DNA of 64,000 bases from Endozoicomonas_A sp049275935 (GTDB lineage Bacteria > Pseudomonadota > Gammaproteobacteria > Pseudomonadales > Endozoicomonadaceae): NCBI RefSeq assembly GCF_049275935.1, contig NZ_CP184830.1:6572001-6636000 (forward strand), given 5' to 3'. Position 1 is the first letter of the stretch; each line of letters begins with the position of its first letter. This document shows, in pieces, positions 54,966 to 63,696 of this stretch. The notes under the pieces are model-generated. The model searched no databases. It was not told the origin of the DNA and saw only the letters and a program-made list of their open reading frames with translations. Position numbers and translations under genes: made by a program.

Positions 54966-55356
54966 CTCAAGGTACCTCCTTTTTCTAAACTATGAATCGT
55001 TCAAATTACTTTATCTTTAAAGAGAATCAGTTTCCCTGACATTTGCGATAGTGCAACTGACAAAATCCATTGGATATTTGGGATTGATAATCTGTCGAAA
55101 GAATTAAATTTGCTTCCCATAAATTAAGACCATAAAAATAAATGATAGTTCCATTCTCTGCATTTTCAGATTCAAATAATTCATTATTCCTGACCGGTCC
55201 GCTTTCAACCCCTCCAACAAGTGATCAAACTGACGAGCAGCTTTTTTCATGATGCCCAGGAAAGCATGCCAATAAAGATAGCCGTGTTGAATAACTGTGA
55301 ACTTTTATGTCCATTGACTGTCGAAAAGCACAGATTTCCACGAAGATTAGATTGCT
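54966..55356. other. Intergenic region before the repeat-protein array
   Basis: 391 bases, AT-rich at 54990-55160. A minus-strand frame of about 65 codons, ending near 55124 and containing FLGIMKKAARQFDHLLEGLK, is open but has no start signals; it may be the remnant of a lost gene. The last 59 bases belong to the conserved upstream block of the array. Confidence 0.45.
55298..55356 (+). promoter_or_regulatory. Conserved upstream block, copy 1 of 4
   Basis: The 59 bases before the first repeat-protein gene (TGAACTTTTATGTCC, ACTGTC, GATTTCCA) recur before the other three genes at 57619, 59911 and 62375, each ending at the start codon. This defines the start codons and suggests shared expression control. 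Confidence 0.65.
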
Positions 55357-57486
55357 ATGAGTTATGGATTAACGCCTACCATCGCTTTGGCCGGTGAGGT
55401 ACCAGGACCTTCACAGCATTACGCGCCAGATTCTGATACTGATAAGACGGCAACAAAGAGCCCATCGTCCTTGAATCCGGAGGCTGCTCCATTTATTCCA
55501 CGGACTCAACCGTCTCAATGCGCTCTTCAACGTAGGAACACGCCCTCAGATATTAAAGTTCGGCAAGCAAAAGCACACTCAAGGCTTTCTCCTCAGAGGC
55601 TTCACCCCCGGGAAAAAAAGGCACCCTTGACCATTCAAGCAAGGATTGATGAGGCTTTCACGGCACTGAATCGCCAACGTTTCAGCGATGCAGAAGCAGT
55701 ATTCAGTGCCATCTTGCAAGAAAAAAGGCTGAGTCCGTTCAACTACAAAAACGTAACCATAGGGCTTGCAAGATCGCTAAAAGAACAAAGCCGTGAAAAA
55801 CAGGAAAAAGCATGCTCCCTTTTGGAACAACTCAGACAGAAAGGATCAGTCAATGAATTCGGGGCTTCAAGCATTCATAACCTCGATCTGACCCTGAGCC
55901 GCTGTGAACAGGGACTTGGGCAACACCTTAAGGCTGAAGCACGGCTATTGGCTCTGAGAAACAAAAAGCACGATGACGATGAGGAAACCCTGTGCGAGCC
56001 TGGTGGCAATTTCGAAATTGATATTGCTGCAGCCAGACACTGGCAGATTATGAGCAAATACAAGTTGACCGACACGCTATTACTGAAAATGAAAGCAGCG
56101 CTGAATGACAGCTTGCATACAGACACATTCAGTTCCGATGTCAACAAACTGCATAAATATATACGCATCGTCAATTTGGCTCTGGCGCGAAACTGGCAGC
56201 TGACAGGGAAACATAAAGCCTGCGAAAGACTATTGCTGAACATGAGTGGCAAGAACCCCAATGGCAGTGAGGAAAGCCTCTGCAAACCCTGTAAAGATCA
56301 TGAAATCAACCTGGCTCTGGTGCGACACTGGCAGGTAATGGGCAAATATAAACTGGCTGAAAGACTGCTGCTTAACATGGGTGGAGAGCATCCCGATGAT
56401 AGTAAGGAAACCCCACGCAAGGCCCGTAAACATGATGACATTAATCTGGCTCTGGTGCGTCTGTGGCACGTGATGGAAAAACATGAACAGGCCGAAAGAC
56501 TGCTACTTAACTTGAGTGGCAAGAACCCCGATGGCAATGAGGAAAGCCTCTGCACCCCCTGTAAAGATCATGAAATCAACCTGACTCTGGCGCGACACTG
56601 GCAGGCAATGGGCAAATATAAACTGGCTGAAAGACTGCTGCTTAACATGAGTAGAAACAACCCGGGTAGCCGTATGGAGAGCCACTTCAAAACCTCTGCT
56701 CATTATGTTACCGGATTGGCTCTGATAAGACTTTGGCAGGAGATTGGCGAATACGAACAGTCTGAAAGACTGCTGCTGAAAATGGCTGGCAAGCACCCCG
56801 GTGACGATGAGTTCAGCCTGTGCAAGCCCTCCGGGCATTATGATATTGACCTGGCTCTGGTGCGATGCTGGGAGATGGTGGGTAATCATAAACTGGCTGA
56901 AAGACTGCTGCTGAATATGATTGGCAAGCACCCTGATGCCTCTGAGGAAGTCCTGTGCAAGCCCTCTGGGCTTCATAACGTCGATCTGGCTCTGGCAAGA
57001 CAATGGCAAAGAGCGGGTAAATATGAACAGGCTGAGAAACTGCTAAGGCGCTGCGATGAATTATATCATTCGAATGAATGCGAATTAACTCTATTGGTCG
57101 TACTTGCTCGACAGGCAGAGTTCATGGAAATGATTGCCGGTTATCCAGAAAATGCCAACACATTGTTGGCTACCTCAATCCATTATTTCATTCTGGCTTG
57201 TCAGCAGATAATGAACGATGGCCCGGAGTCAGGACAGGACAACCTCAATAAGGCCCTGAGGTCAGTGCAAGCAATAATAGAGATGTACTCTCCAAATGCA
57301 GGCGCTTTTTCACAAAAAGCCCATTGTCTCAGAATGATGGGTGCCAGTGAGAAAGAATGGAAGTATTGGTTTGATAAATCAGGACACCACGACAGCTCCC
57401 GGGCGCAGAAGAATAAAACTGATTATTGGCGGAGCATCGAAGCCAGTGCTCTTCAAAAAGTGCGTAGCTCCATGGGGCAAACATGA
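55357..57486 (+). CDS. Repeat protein with PAM2-like motif, paralogue 1
   Basis: 709 residues, no signal peptide or membrane segment. Residues 1-95 look disordered and contain LNPEAAPFIP (39-48), which fits the PAM2 consensus (L-N-x-x-A-x-x-F-x-P) that binds the MLLE domain of eukaryotic poly(A)-binding protein. A TPR-like helical domain (about 95-230) includes GLARSLKEQSREKQEKACSL. About eight repeats of roughly 45 residues follow, with the core LVRHWQVMGKYKLAERLLLN. The C-terminal domain (about 565-709) is shared with paralogues 2 and 3. Function unknown; candidate translocated effector. Confidence 0.75.
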   Translation: MSYGLTPTIALAGEVPGPSQHYAPDSDTDKTATKSPSSLNPEAAPFIPRTQPSQCALQRRNTPSDIKVRQAKAHSRLSPQRLHPREKKAPLTIQARIDEAFTALNRQRFSDAEAVFSAILQEKRLSPFNYKNVTIGLARSLKEQSREKQEKACSLLEQLRQKGSVNEFGASSIHNLDLTLSRCEQGLGQHLKAEARLLALRNKKHDDDEETLCEPGGNFEIDIAAARHWQIMSKYKLTDTLLLKMKAALNDSLHTDTFSSDVNKLHKYIRIVNLALARNWQLTGKHKACERLLLNMSGKNPNGSEESLCKPCKDHEINLALVRHWQVMGKYKLAERLLLNMGGEHPDDSKETPRKARKHDDINLALVRLWHVMEKHEQAERLLLNLSGKNPDGNEESLCTPCKDHEINLTLARHWQAMGKYKLAERLLLNMSRNNPGSRMESHFKTSAHYVTGLALIRLWQEIGEYEQSERLLLKMAGKHPGDDEFSLCKPSGHYDIDLALVRCWEMVGNHKLAERLLLNMIGKHPDASEEVLCKPSGLHNVDLALARQWQRAGKYEQAEKLLRRCDELYHSNECELTLLVVLARQAEFMEMIAGYPENANTLLATSIHYFILACQQIMNDGPESGQDNLNKALRSVQAIIEMYSPNAGAFSQKAHCLRMMGASEKEWKYWFDKSGHHDSSRAQKNKTDYWRSIEASALQKVRSSMGQT

Positions 57487-57618
57487 ACGCAAATTATCAC
57501 AAGCAATTCAAGGCCTTTTGAGAAAAGGACCTGTTTACCCTGACACCCGGCCCGGATTATTTGTCACCACTATTTATGCCCTCCATGCACTGATTCAAGA
57601 GTCAAAGGCCGGATAACC

Positions 57619-57676
57619 ATGAACTTTCATGTCCGCTCGCTGTCCAAAGGCAAAGATTTCCATGGAAGTTATAGCT
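57619..57676 (+). promoter_or_regulatory. Conserved upstream block, copy 2 of 4
   Basis: Reads ATGAACTTTCATGTCC, then CTGTCCAAAGG, then TTTCCATGGAAGTTATAGCT directly before the ATG at 57677. Matches copies 1, 3 and 4. It supports the start at 57677 over the frame's upstream limit at 57629. Confidence 0.65.
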
Positions 57677-59914
57677 ATGAGTCACGGTTTAACCCCAATC
57701 AACACCACAGCCGATACAAGCACGAGCCCTGCAGATTCCACAACATCAAAGCCAAAATCTACATTGAACCCTGAGGCGCCAGCATTTATTCCACGTACTC
57801 AGAGTACTCAGCAACATTGGAATCCACCCGCCAATATCAGAGACCGGCAAGCAACTGCAAGCCAGGACCTTTCTACGCCGACGTTTCAACAACACAGAAA
57901 AAAACATCATAACGCTTATTCAGGCATGATTGATGATGCTTACAAAGAACTCAGAAAACACAAATTCACAACGGCAGAAAAAGCATTTCGGACCCTCCTC
58001 AAAAACTCTGAGGAGACACTGAGTCAATTTCAGCGCCATTCTGTACTGATGGGGCTTGCAAGGTCGCTAAAAGAACAAACCCAAGAAAAACAGTTAGAAG
58101 CCTGTTCTCTTCTGGAAGAACTCAGATCAAATGGAACATTCTCTCAATCCGGAGCTTCGACCATACCCTACCTTGAGCTGACCCTGAGCCAATGCGAACA
58201 GACGCTGGGAAGGTACCTCAAGGCTGAAACACGACTTTTAATTCTGAGCAACAAAAAGCCCAATGCCAACGAGTGGGCACTGTGTCAGCCTTCCGGGGAT
58301 TATAACGTTGATATTGCACTGGCCCGGCTATGGGAGATTATGAACAAACGCAAGCTGGCTGAAACACTGCTACTGAAAATCCTGGCAGAACTGACTCAAA
58401 AACTTCAGTCACGTCTATCCGCTCGCGCTGCCAATAAATTTTGCAAATACCTCCACGACGCAAATATGACTCTGGTACTACTCTGGGAGCGGATGGGCAA
58501 ACAGCAAGGGGCTGAAAACCTGCTTCTGGAGATGAGTGGCAAGCCCCCCAATGCCAGCGAAGACATTCTATGCAGGCCCTGTGAGCATCTGGACATCAAC
58601 CTGAGCCTGGTGCAAATATGGGAGGTAATGGGCAAATATAAACTGGCGGAAAAACTGCTGTTGAATATGAGTGGCAAGCGCGCCGATGCCAATGAGGACC
58701 GTCTGTGTCAGCCCACAAAGCATGACATTGATCTGGTACTGGTACGACTCTGGCAGTTGATGGACAAACATAAACTGGCTGAAAAACTGCTGCTGAAAAT
58801 GGCTGGCAAGGATCCTGAAGCCAGTGAGGAAGTCCTGTGCAGCCCCTGTGAGCATGAAAACCTCAATCTGCCCCTGGCACGACACTGGGAGGTGATGGGC
58901 AAATATAAACTGGCTGAAAAACTGCTGCTGAACGTCAGTGGCAAGCACCCTGATGCCAGTGAGAAACACCTCTGCAAAATCTCTGGAAAGTTTGCTATTG
59001 ATCTGGCTCTGGCAATACTCTGGCGAGTGATGGGCAACATTGAATGGAGTGAAAAACTGTTGCTGAACATCAGTGGCAAGGACCCTGATGCCAATGCGGA
59101 AGTCCTTTGCAGGCCCACAGGAGATCATAAAATTGACCTGGCTCTGATGCGACTCTGGGAGATGACAGATGGCAAACATGAATGGGCTGAAAGACTGCTG
59201 CTTAACATGAGTGGCAAGCCCCCTGACGCCACTGAGGAAGCCCTGTGCAAGCCTTGTGGAAATAAAGAAATTGATCTGGCTCTGGCGCGACTCTGGGAGA
59301 TGACAGAGAGCACACATGAACGGGCTGAAAGACTGCTGCTGAACATGAGTAACAAGAGCCCTGATGCCAGTGAGGAAGACCTGTGCAAGCCCTCCGGGAA
59401 TCATGATATTGATCTGGCTCTGGCGCGGCACTGGAAAGCAGTGGGCAAAATTCAACAGGTCAGGAAACTGATTGAACGTTGCAGTGGACTCTATCATTCG
59501 CTTGAATGTGAATTGTTACTGTTGAACTTCCATGTCGGGCAAGCAGGATTTATGGAAATGATTACCCGGTATCCGAAAAATGCCAATACACTGCTGACGA
59601 CTTCGATCCATTATTTCATCCTGGCATGTGAGCAGATAACAGAGGGTGGCCCGGAATTAGGAAAAGATACTCTCAAAACAGCTCTTGAGTTCGCAGAATC
59701 AGCATTGCAGAAGTGTCCCACAAATGCGGGCGCGGTGTCGCAAAAAGCGCACTGTCTGAGAATGATGAGCGCCGATCAGCAAGTATGGAAAGGATTGTTC
59801 CAAAGAGCCCGTCGCCTTGAACCCAGTCGAGAGCATAAAGATAAAACCGATCATTGGCGAAGTGCAGAAACCGCAGCTCTTCGGAAAGTGCGAGGTCGCG
59901 CAGAGTTAAAATGA
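57677..59914 (+). CDS. Repeat protein with PAM2-like motif, paralogue 2
   Basis: 745 residues. The start MSHGLTPI matches the other paralogues; the open frame extends upstream to 57629. The disordered N terminus carries LNPEAPAFIP at residues 30-39 (PAM2-like). The helical domain with GLARSLKEQTQEKQLEACSLLEEL follows, then about nine 45-residue repeats with the core LARHWEVMGKYKLAEKLLLN and a conserved Cys in the linker (LCKPSG or LCSPCE). The C-terminal domain from CSGLYHSLECEL to the end contains HYFILACEQI and AHCLRMMSADQ. About 190 bases separate it from paralogue 1. Confidence 0.75.
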   Translation: MSHGLTPINTTADTSTSPADSTTSKPKSTLNPEAPAFIPRTQSTQQHWNPPANIRDRQATASQDLSTPTFQQHRKKHHNAYSGMIDDAYKELRKHKFTTAEKAFRTLLKNSEETLSQFQRHSVLMGLARSLKEQTQEKQLEACSLLEELRSNGTFSQSGASTIPYLELTLSQCEQTLGRYLKAETRLLILSNKKPNANEWALCQPSGDYNVDIALARLWEIMNKRKLAETLLLKILAELTQKLQSRLSARAANKFCKYLHDANMTLVLLWERMGKQQGAENLLLEMSGKPPNASEDILCRPCEHLDINLSLVQIWEVMGKYKLAEKLLLNMSGKRADANEDRLCQPTKHDIDLVLVRLWQLMDKHKLAEKLLLKMAGKDPEASEEVLCSPCEHENLNLPLARHWEVMGKYKLAEKLLLNVSGKHPDASEKHLCKISGKFAIDLALAILWRVMGNIEWSEKLLLNISGKDPDANAEVLCRPTGDHKIDLALMRLWEMTDGKHEWAERLLLNMSGKPPDATEEALCKPCGNKEIDLALARLWEMTESTHERAERLLLNMSNKSPDASEEDLCKPSGNHDIDLALARHWKAVGKIQQVRKLIERCSGLYHSLECELLLLNFHVGQAGFMEMITRYPKNANTLLTTSIHYFILACEQITEGGPELGKDTLKTALEFAESALQKCPTNAGAVSQKAHCLRMMSADQQVWKGLFQRARRLEPSREHKDKTDHWRSAETAALRKVRGRAELK

Positions 59915-59968
59915 ACTTCTGTCCCTGTGAACAGTCAAAGAGCATGTTTCCATGAGAGTTATATCGCT
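59911..59968 (+). promoter_or_regulatory. Conserved upstream block, copy 3 of 4
   Basis: ATGAACTTCTGTCCC, CAGTCAAAGAG and TTTCCATGAGAG lie in the same order as in the other copies and end at the ATG at 59969. The block begins at the last codons of paralogue 2. Confidence 0.6.
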
Positions 59969-62212
59969 ATGAATCACGGACTAACTCCAACCAGCGCCAC
60001 AGCCAATACAAGTTCGGCCCTTGCAGATTCCATAACATCAAAGCCACAATCTAAATTGAACCCCGAGGCGCCAGCGTTCATTCCACGTGTTCAGAGTGCT
60101 GAGCAACATTGGAATTCACCCGCAAATATCAGAGACCGGCATACAACGGTAAACCAGAAACCTTCTTCCCTGAGGTCTCAACAACTCAGTCAGAAGAAAG
60201 GTCCTGGCCCTTATTCAGACATGATTGATAATGCTTACCAAGAATTCAAAGACCGCAAATACGCAACGGCAGAAAAAGCGTTTCGTACCATCTTGAAAAA
60301 CTGTATGGAGTCACTGAATCAATACCAGCGACATGAGGTACTGCTGGGGCTTGCAAGGTCGCTAAAAGAACAAAACCGCGAAAAACAGTTAGAAGCCAGC
60401 TCTCTTCTGGAAGAGCTCAGATCAAATGAAACATTCTATCCATTCGGAGCGTCGACCGTTACCCATCTTGAGCTGACCCTGAGCCAATGCGAACAGGCGC
60501 TGGGGAGGCACCTCAGGGCTGAAAAACGACTTTTAATGCTGAGCAACAAAAAGCCTCAAGCCAACGAGAGGGCACTGTGTGAGCCCTCTGGCAACTACAC
60601 CGTTGATATTGCCCTGGCCCTGCTATGGGAGACTATGAACAAAATCAAGCTGGCCGATGGACTGCTACTAAAAGTCGTGGCAGAGCTGACTCAAAAGCGT
60701 CGGTCGTGCCCATCCGCCAACGCTAAAAAAAAATTGGGTAAATTCCTCCATAACGCCAATATTGCTCTGGTGCGACTCTTACAGGCGCAGGGCAAACATG
60801 AACAGAGTGAAAAACTGCTGCTGGAAATGAGTAACAAGCACCCCAATGCCAGTGAAGACACTCTGTGCAGGCCCTGTGAGGATCATGTCACCAACCTGTC
60901 CCTGGTGCGAATTTGGGAAATAATGGGCAAATACAAACTGGCTGAAAAACTGCTGCTGAGCATGAGTGGCAAGCGCATCAATGCCGATGAGGACAGTCTG
61001 TGTCAGACCACCAAGCATGACACCGATCTGGCACTGGTGCGACTCTGGCAGTTGATGGACAAAAATAAACTGGCTGAAAAGCTACTGCTGAACATGAGTG
61101 GCAAACACCCTGATGCCAGTGAGGAAGTCCTGTGCAGCCCCTGTGAGAATGACGACATCAATCTGACCCTGGCACGACACTGGGAGGTGATGGGCAAATA
61201 TAAACTGGCTGAAACACTGCTGCTGAACATGAGTGGCAAGCACCCTGATGCCAGTGAGGAAGTCCTGTGCAAGGTCTCTGGAAAATATCTTGTTGATATG
61301 GCTCTGGCAATACTCTGGCGAATAATGGACAAGGATAAATGCTGTGAAAAACTGTTGCTGAACATGAGTGGCAAGCACCCTGATGCCGATACAGAAGTCC
61401 TTTGCAAGCCCTCTGGAAATCATAAAGTTGACCTGACTCTGGCACGCCTATGGGAGACGATAGATGGCAAACATGAATGGGCGGAAAGACTGCTGCTGAA
61501 CATGAGTAACAAGCCCCCTGATGCCACTGAGGAAGTCCTGTGCAAACCCTCTGGAAATAACGAGACTGATCTGGCTCTGGTACGACTCTGGGAGCTGATG
61601 GAAGGCAATAAACATAAATGGGCTGAAAGACTGCTGCTGAACATGAGTGGCAAGTGCCCTGATGCCAGTGAGGAAGAGATGTGCAAGCCCTCCGGGCATC
61701 ATGATATTGATCTTACTCTGGCACATCACTGGGAAATAGTGGGCAAATCTCAACAGGCCATGAGACTGATTGAGAATTGTTGTCAACTCTATCATTCAAC
61801 TGAATGTGAATTGTCACTCTTGAACTTTCATCTCGGGCAAGCAGGATTTATGGACATGATTGCCCGGTATCCGGAAAATACCAACACACTGCTGTTGACT
61901 TCGATCCATTATTTCATCCTGGCACGTGAGCAAATAATAAAGAGTGGCCCTGAATCAGGAAGTGATAGCCTCAAACACGCTCTTGAGCTTGTAGAATCAG
62001 CATTGGCGAAGAGCCCCACAAATGCAAGTGCGGTGTCACAAAAAGCGCATTGTCTCAGAATGATGGGTGCCAGTGAGCAAGTATGGAAAGCATTGTTCAG
62101 TAGAGCCCGATCCCTTGAACCCATCCGGCAACATAAAGATAAAACCGATCATTGGCGAATCAAAGAAGCCATTGCCCTGGCTAAGATGAAAAGTCTCACA
62201 AAGCAAACATGA
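59969..62212 (+). CDS. Repeat protein with PAM2-like motif, paralogue 3
   Basis: 747 residues from MNHGLTPT; the frame extends upstream to 59927. PAM2-like LNPEAPAFIP is at residues 30-39, identical to paralogue 2. The helical domain and about nine 45-residue repeats follow; several are nearly identical to each other at DNA level (CTGCTGCTGAACATGAGTGG recurs). The conserved C-terminal domain is complete. High similarity to paralogue 2 along the whole length points to recent tandem duplication. Confidence 0.75.
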   Translation: MNHGLTPTSATANTSSALADSITSKPQSKLNPEAPAFIPRVQSAEQHWNSPANIRDRHTTVNQKPSSLRSQQLSQKKGPGPYSDMIDNAYQEFKDRKYATAEKAFRTILKNCMESLNQYQRHEVLLGLARSLKEQNREKQLEASSLLEELRSNETFYPFGASTVTHLELTLSQCEQALGRHLRAEKRLLMLSNKKPQANERALCEPSGNYTVDIALALLWETMNKIKLADGLLLKVVAELTQKRRSCPSANAKKKLGKFLHNANIALVRLLQAQGKHEQSEKLLLEMSNKHPNASEDTLCRPCEDHVTNLSLVRIWEIMGKYKLAEKLLLSMSGKRINADEDSLCQTTKHDTDLALVRLWQLMDKNKLAEKLLLNMSGKHPDASEEVLCSPCENDDINLTLARHWEVMGKYKLAETLLLNMSGKHPDASEEVLCKVSGKYLVDMALAILWRIMDKDKCCEKLLLNMSGKHPDADTEVLCKPSGNHKVDLTLARLWETIDGKHEWAERLLLNMSNKPPDATEEVLCKPSGNNETDLALVRLWELMEGNKHKWAERLLLNMSGKCPDASEEEMCKPSGHHDIDLTLAHHWEIVGKSQQAMRLIENCCQLYHSTECELSLLNFHLGQAGFMDMIARYPENTNTLLLTSIHYFILAREQIIKSGPESGSDSLKHALELVESALAKSPTNASAVSQKAHCLRMMGASEQVWKALFSRARSLEPIRQHKDKTDHWRIKEAIALAKMKSLTKQT

Positions 62213-62374
62213 ACCTCTGTCCCCGCTGATTATCTGGAGGTATGAGTTTTATAGCTCTTCCGACTCATGGTGATAACGAGCTTCATCGCCTTTTGTCTTG
62301 CTGATTTTTGACCAGGCAACGAATCCGCTACCCCGCTCATAAGAAAAAAAAATCTGACAAGATAAATAGATAAA
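62213..62374. other. Spacer between paralogues 3 and 4
   Basis: 162 bases without a gene. A short A-rich run (62342-62351) lies shortly before the fourth copy of the conserved block. Confidence 0.4.
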
Positions 62375-62436
62375 TATGAACTTTCACAACCGTTTACTGT
62401 CCAACAGATTAACTTTTCCATGGAAGTTCTATTGAT
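62375..62436 (+). promoter_or_regulatory. Conserved upstream block, copy 4 of 4
   Basis: ATGAACTTTCACAACC, ACTGTCCAAC and TTTTCCATGGAAGTTC precede the ATG at 62437. The match to copy 2 is close in the last 20 bases. Confidence 0.6.
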
Positions 62437-63696
62437 ATGAGGTATGTAATAAAACCAAAAACTGGCGCTGCGGCCAGTAGTGCAACAAAAACAACAAAAA
62501 AGAGCCGATCCAATTTAAACCCGGAATCTTCATCAATTAATGAGCGTGTTCATGAACATTCGAACAGATCCTCAAATACCAAAGTCCAGCAAAGTGCCAG
62601 GCCCTCCTACCCTGAATCCACCAGAGAGAGGATCGATAAAGCTTTCGAAGAACTAAAAAAACAAAATTTCACAAATGCAGAAAAAGTGTTCCAGATCATA
62701 TTAAACGAAGATCAGGACATACTGAGTCTGTTCCACTACCAAAACATAGTGATTGGGCTGGCAAGGTCACTAAAAGAGCAAACCCGCAAAAAACAGATAG
62801 AAGCCTGCTCTCTTCTGGAAGAACTCAGGTTGACTGGATCATTCACTGAGTTCGGGGCTTCGACCATTCATAACCTTGATCTGACCCTGAGTCGTTGTGA
62901 AGAGGCACTTGGAGAGTACTTTAACGCTGAAGCACGACTGTTAGCATTGAGAAACATAAAGCCCAATGCCAATGACAGGACCCTGTGCGAACCTTCAGGG
63001 AATTTCAACGCAGATATTACTATTGCACGACTTTGGCAGTCTATGGACAAACACACACTGACTGAAACACTTCTTCTGAACATAAATTCAGAGCTGACCA
63101 GAAGGTTGCGGTCAAAACCACACGCTCCCTCTGTGCAAAGACTGAGTAAGCACATCCCTACCGTTAATATGGCTCTGGTGCGAATATGGCAAGTGATGAG
63201 CAAATATGAGCAGGCTGAAAGACTGCTACGAAAAATGAGTGACAGGCACGAAAATGCAAGTGAAGACAGCGAACCCTCCGGGCATCATGACATCGATCTG
63301 AAACTGGTGCGACACTGGGGGCTAGTGGGCAAATATCAACTGGCTGAAAGGCTGCTGTTCAACATGAGCGGCAAGCAAGCCAATGCCAGTGAAGACATTC
63401 TGTGCACCCCCTCTGAACAGAGTGACACTGATCTGGCTCTGGTGAGACTCTGGTCACTGATGGGCAAACATCAACAGACTGAGAGACTTCTGCTGAACAT
63501 GAGCGGCAAGCAACTCAGTGCCAGTGAAGACATTCTGTGCATCCCCTCTGAAAACCGTGACATTGATCTGGCTCTGATCAATCTCTGGCGAGTGATGGGT
63601 AAACATGAACTGGCTGAAAGGCTGCTGAAACGATGCAGTGAATTGTATCAGTTGGATGAATGTGAATTGGAGCAGTTGAAGCTATCTCCTGGCTAA
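62437..63696 (+). CDS. Repeat protein paralogue 4, short form with degenerate PAM2 motif
   Basis: 419 residues. The N terminus differs (MRYVIKPKTGAAASS) and the PAM2-like site reads LNPESSSINE at residues 27-36: Leu, Asn and Pro are kept, but the key Ala, Phe and final Pro are not. The helical domain (ERIDKAFEELKKQNFTNAEKVF, GLARSLKEQTRKKQIEACSLLEEL) is intact. Only about four to five 45-residue repeats follow. The protein stops after CSELYQLDECELEQLKLSPG, so the C-terminal domain of the other three is missing. It may be a shortened or decaying copy. Confidence 0.7.
   Translation: MRYVIKPKTGAAASSATKTTKKSRSNLNPESSSINERVHEHSNRSSNTKVQQSARPSYPESTRERIDKAFEELKKQNFTNAEKVFQIILNEDQDILSLFHYQNIVIGLARSLKEQTRKKQIEACSLLEELRLTGSFTEFGASTIHNLDLTLSRCEEALGEYFNAEARLLALRNIKPNANDRTLCEPSGNFNADITIARLWQSMDKHTLTETLLLNINSELTRRLRSKPHAPSVQRLSKHIPTVNMALVRIWQVMSKYEQAERLLRKMSDRHENASEDSEPSGHHDIDLKLVRHWGLVGKYQLAERLLFNMSGKQANASEDILCTPSEQSDTDLALVRLWSLMGKHQQTERLLLNMSGKQLSASEDILCIPSENRDIDLALINLWRVMGKHELAERLLKRCSELYQLDECELEQLKLSPG

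Noticed and set aside
57341..57616. 91-codon plus-strand frame across the end of paralogue 1
   Set aside because: It overlaps the conserved C-terminal domain in another frame and ends before the conserved upstream block; no independent support.
58600..61700. Regular DNA repeats, considered as a CRISPR array
   Set aside because: The period is about 135 bases, continuous and in frame, with no short unique spacers. It encodes the 45-residue protein repeat.
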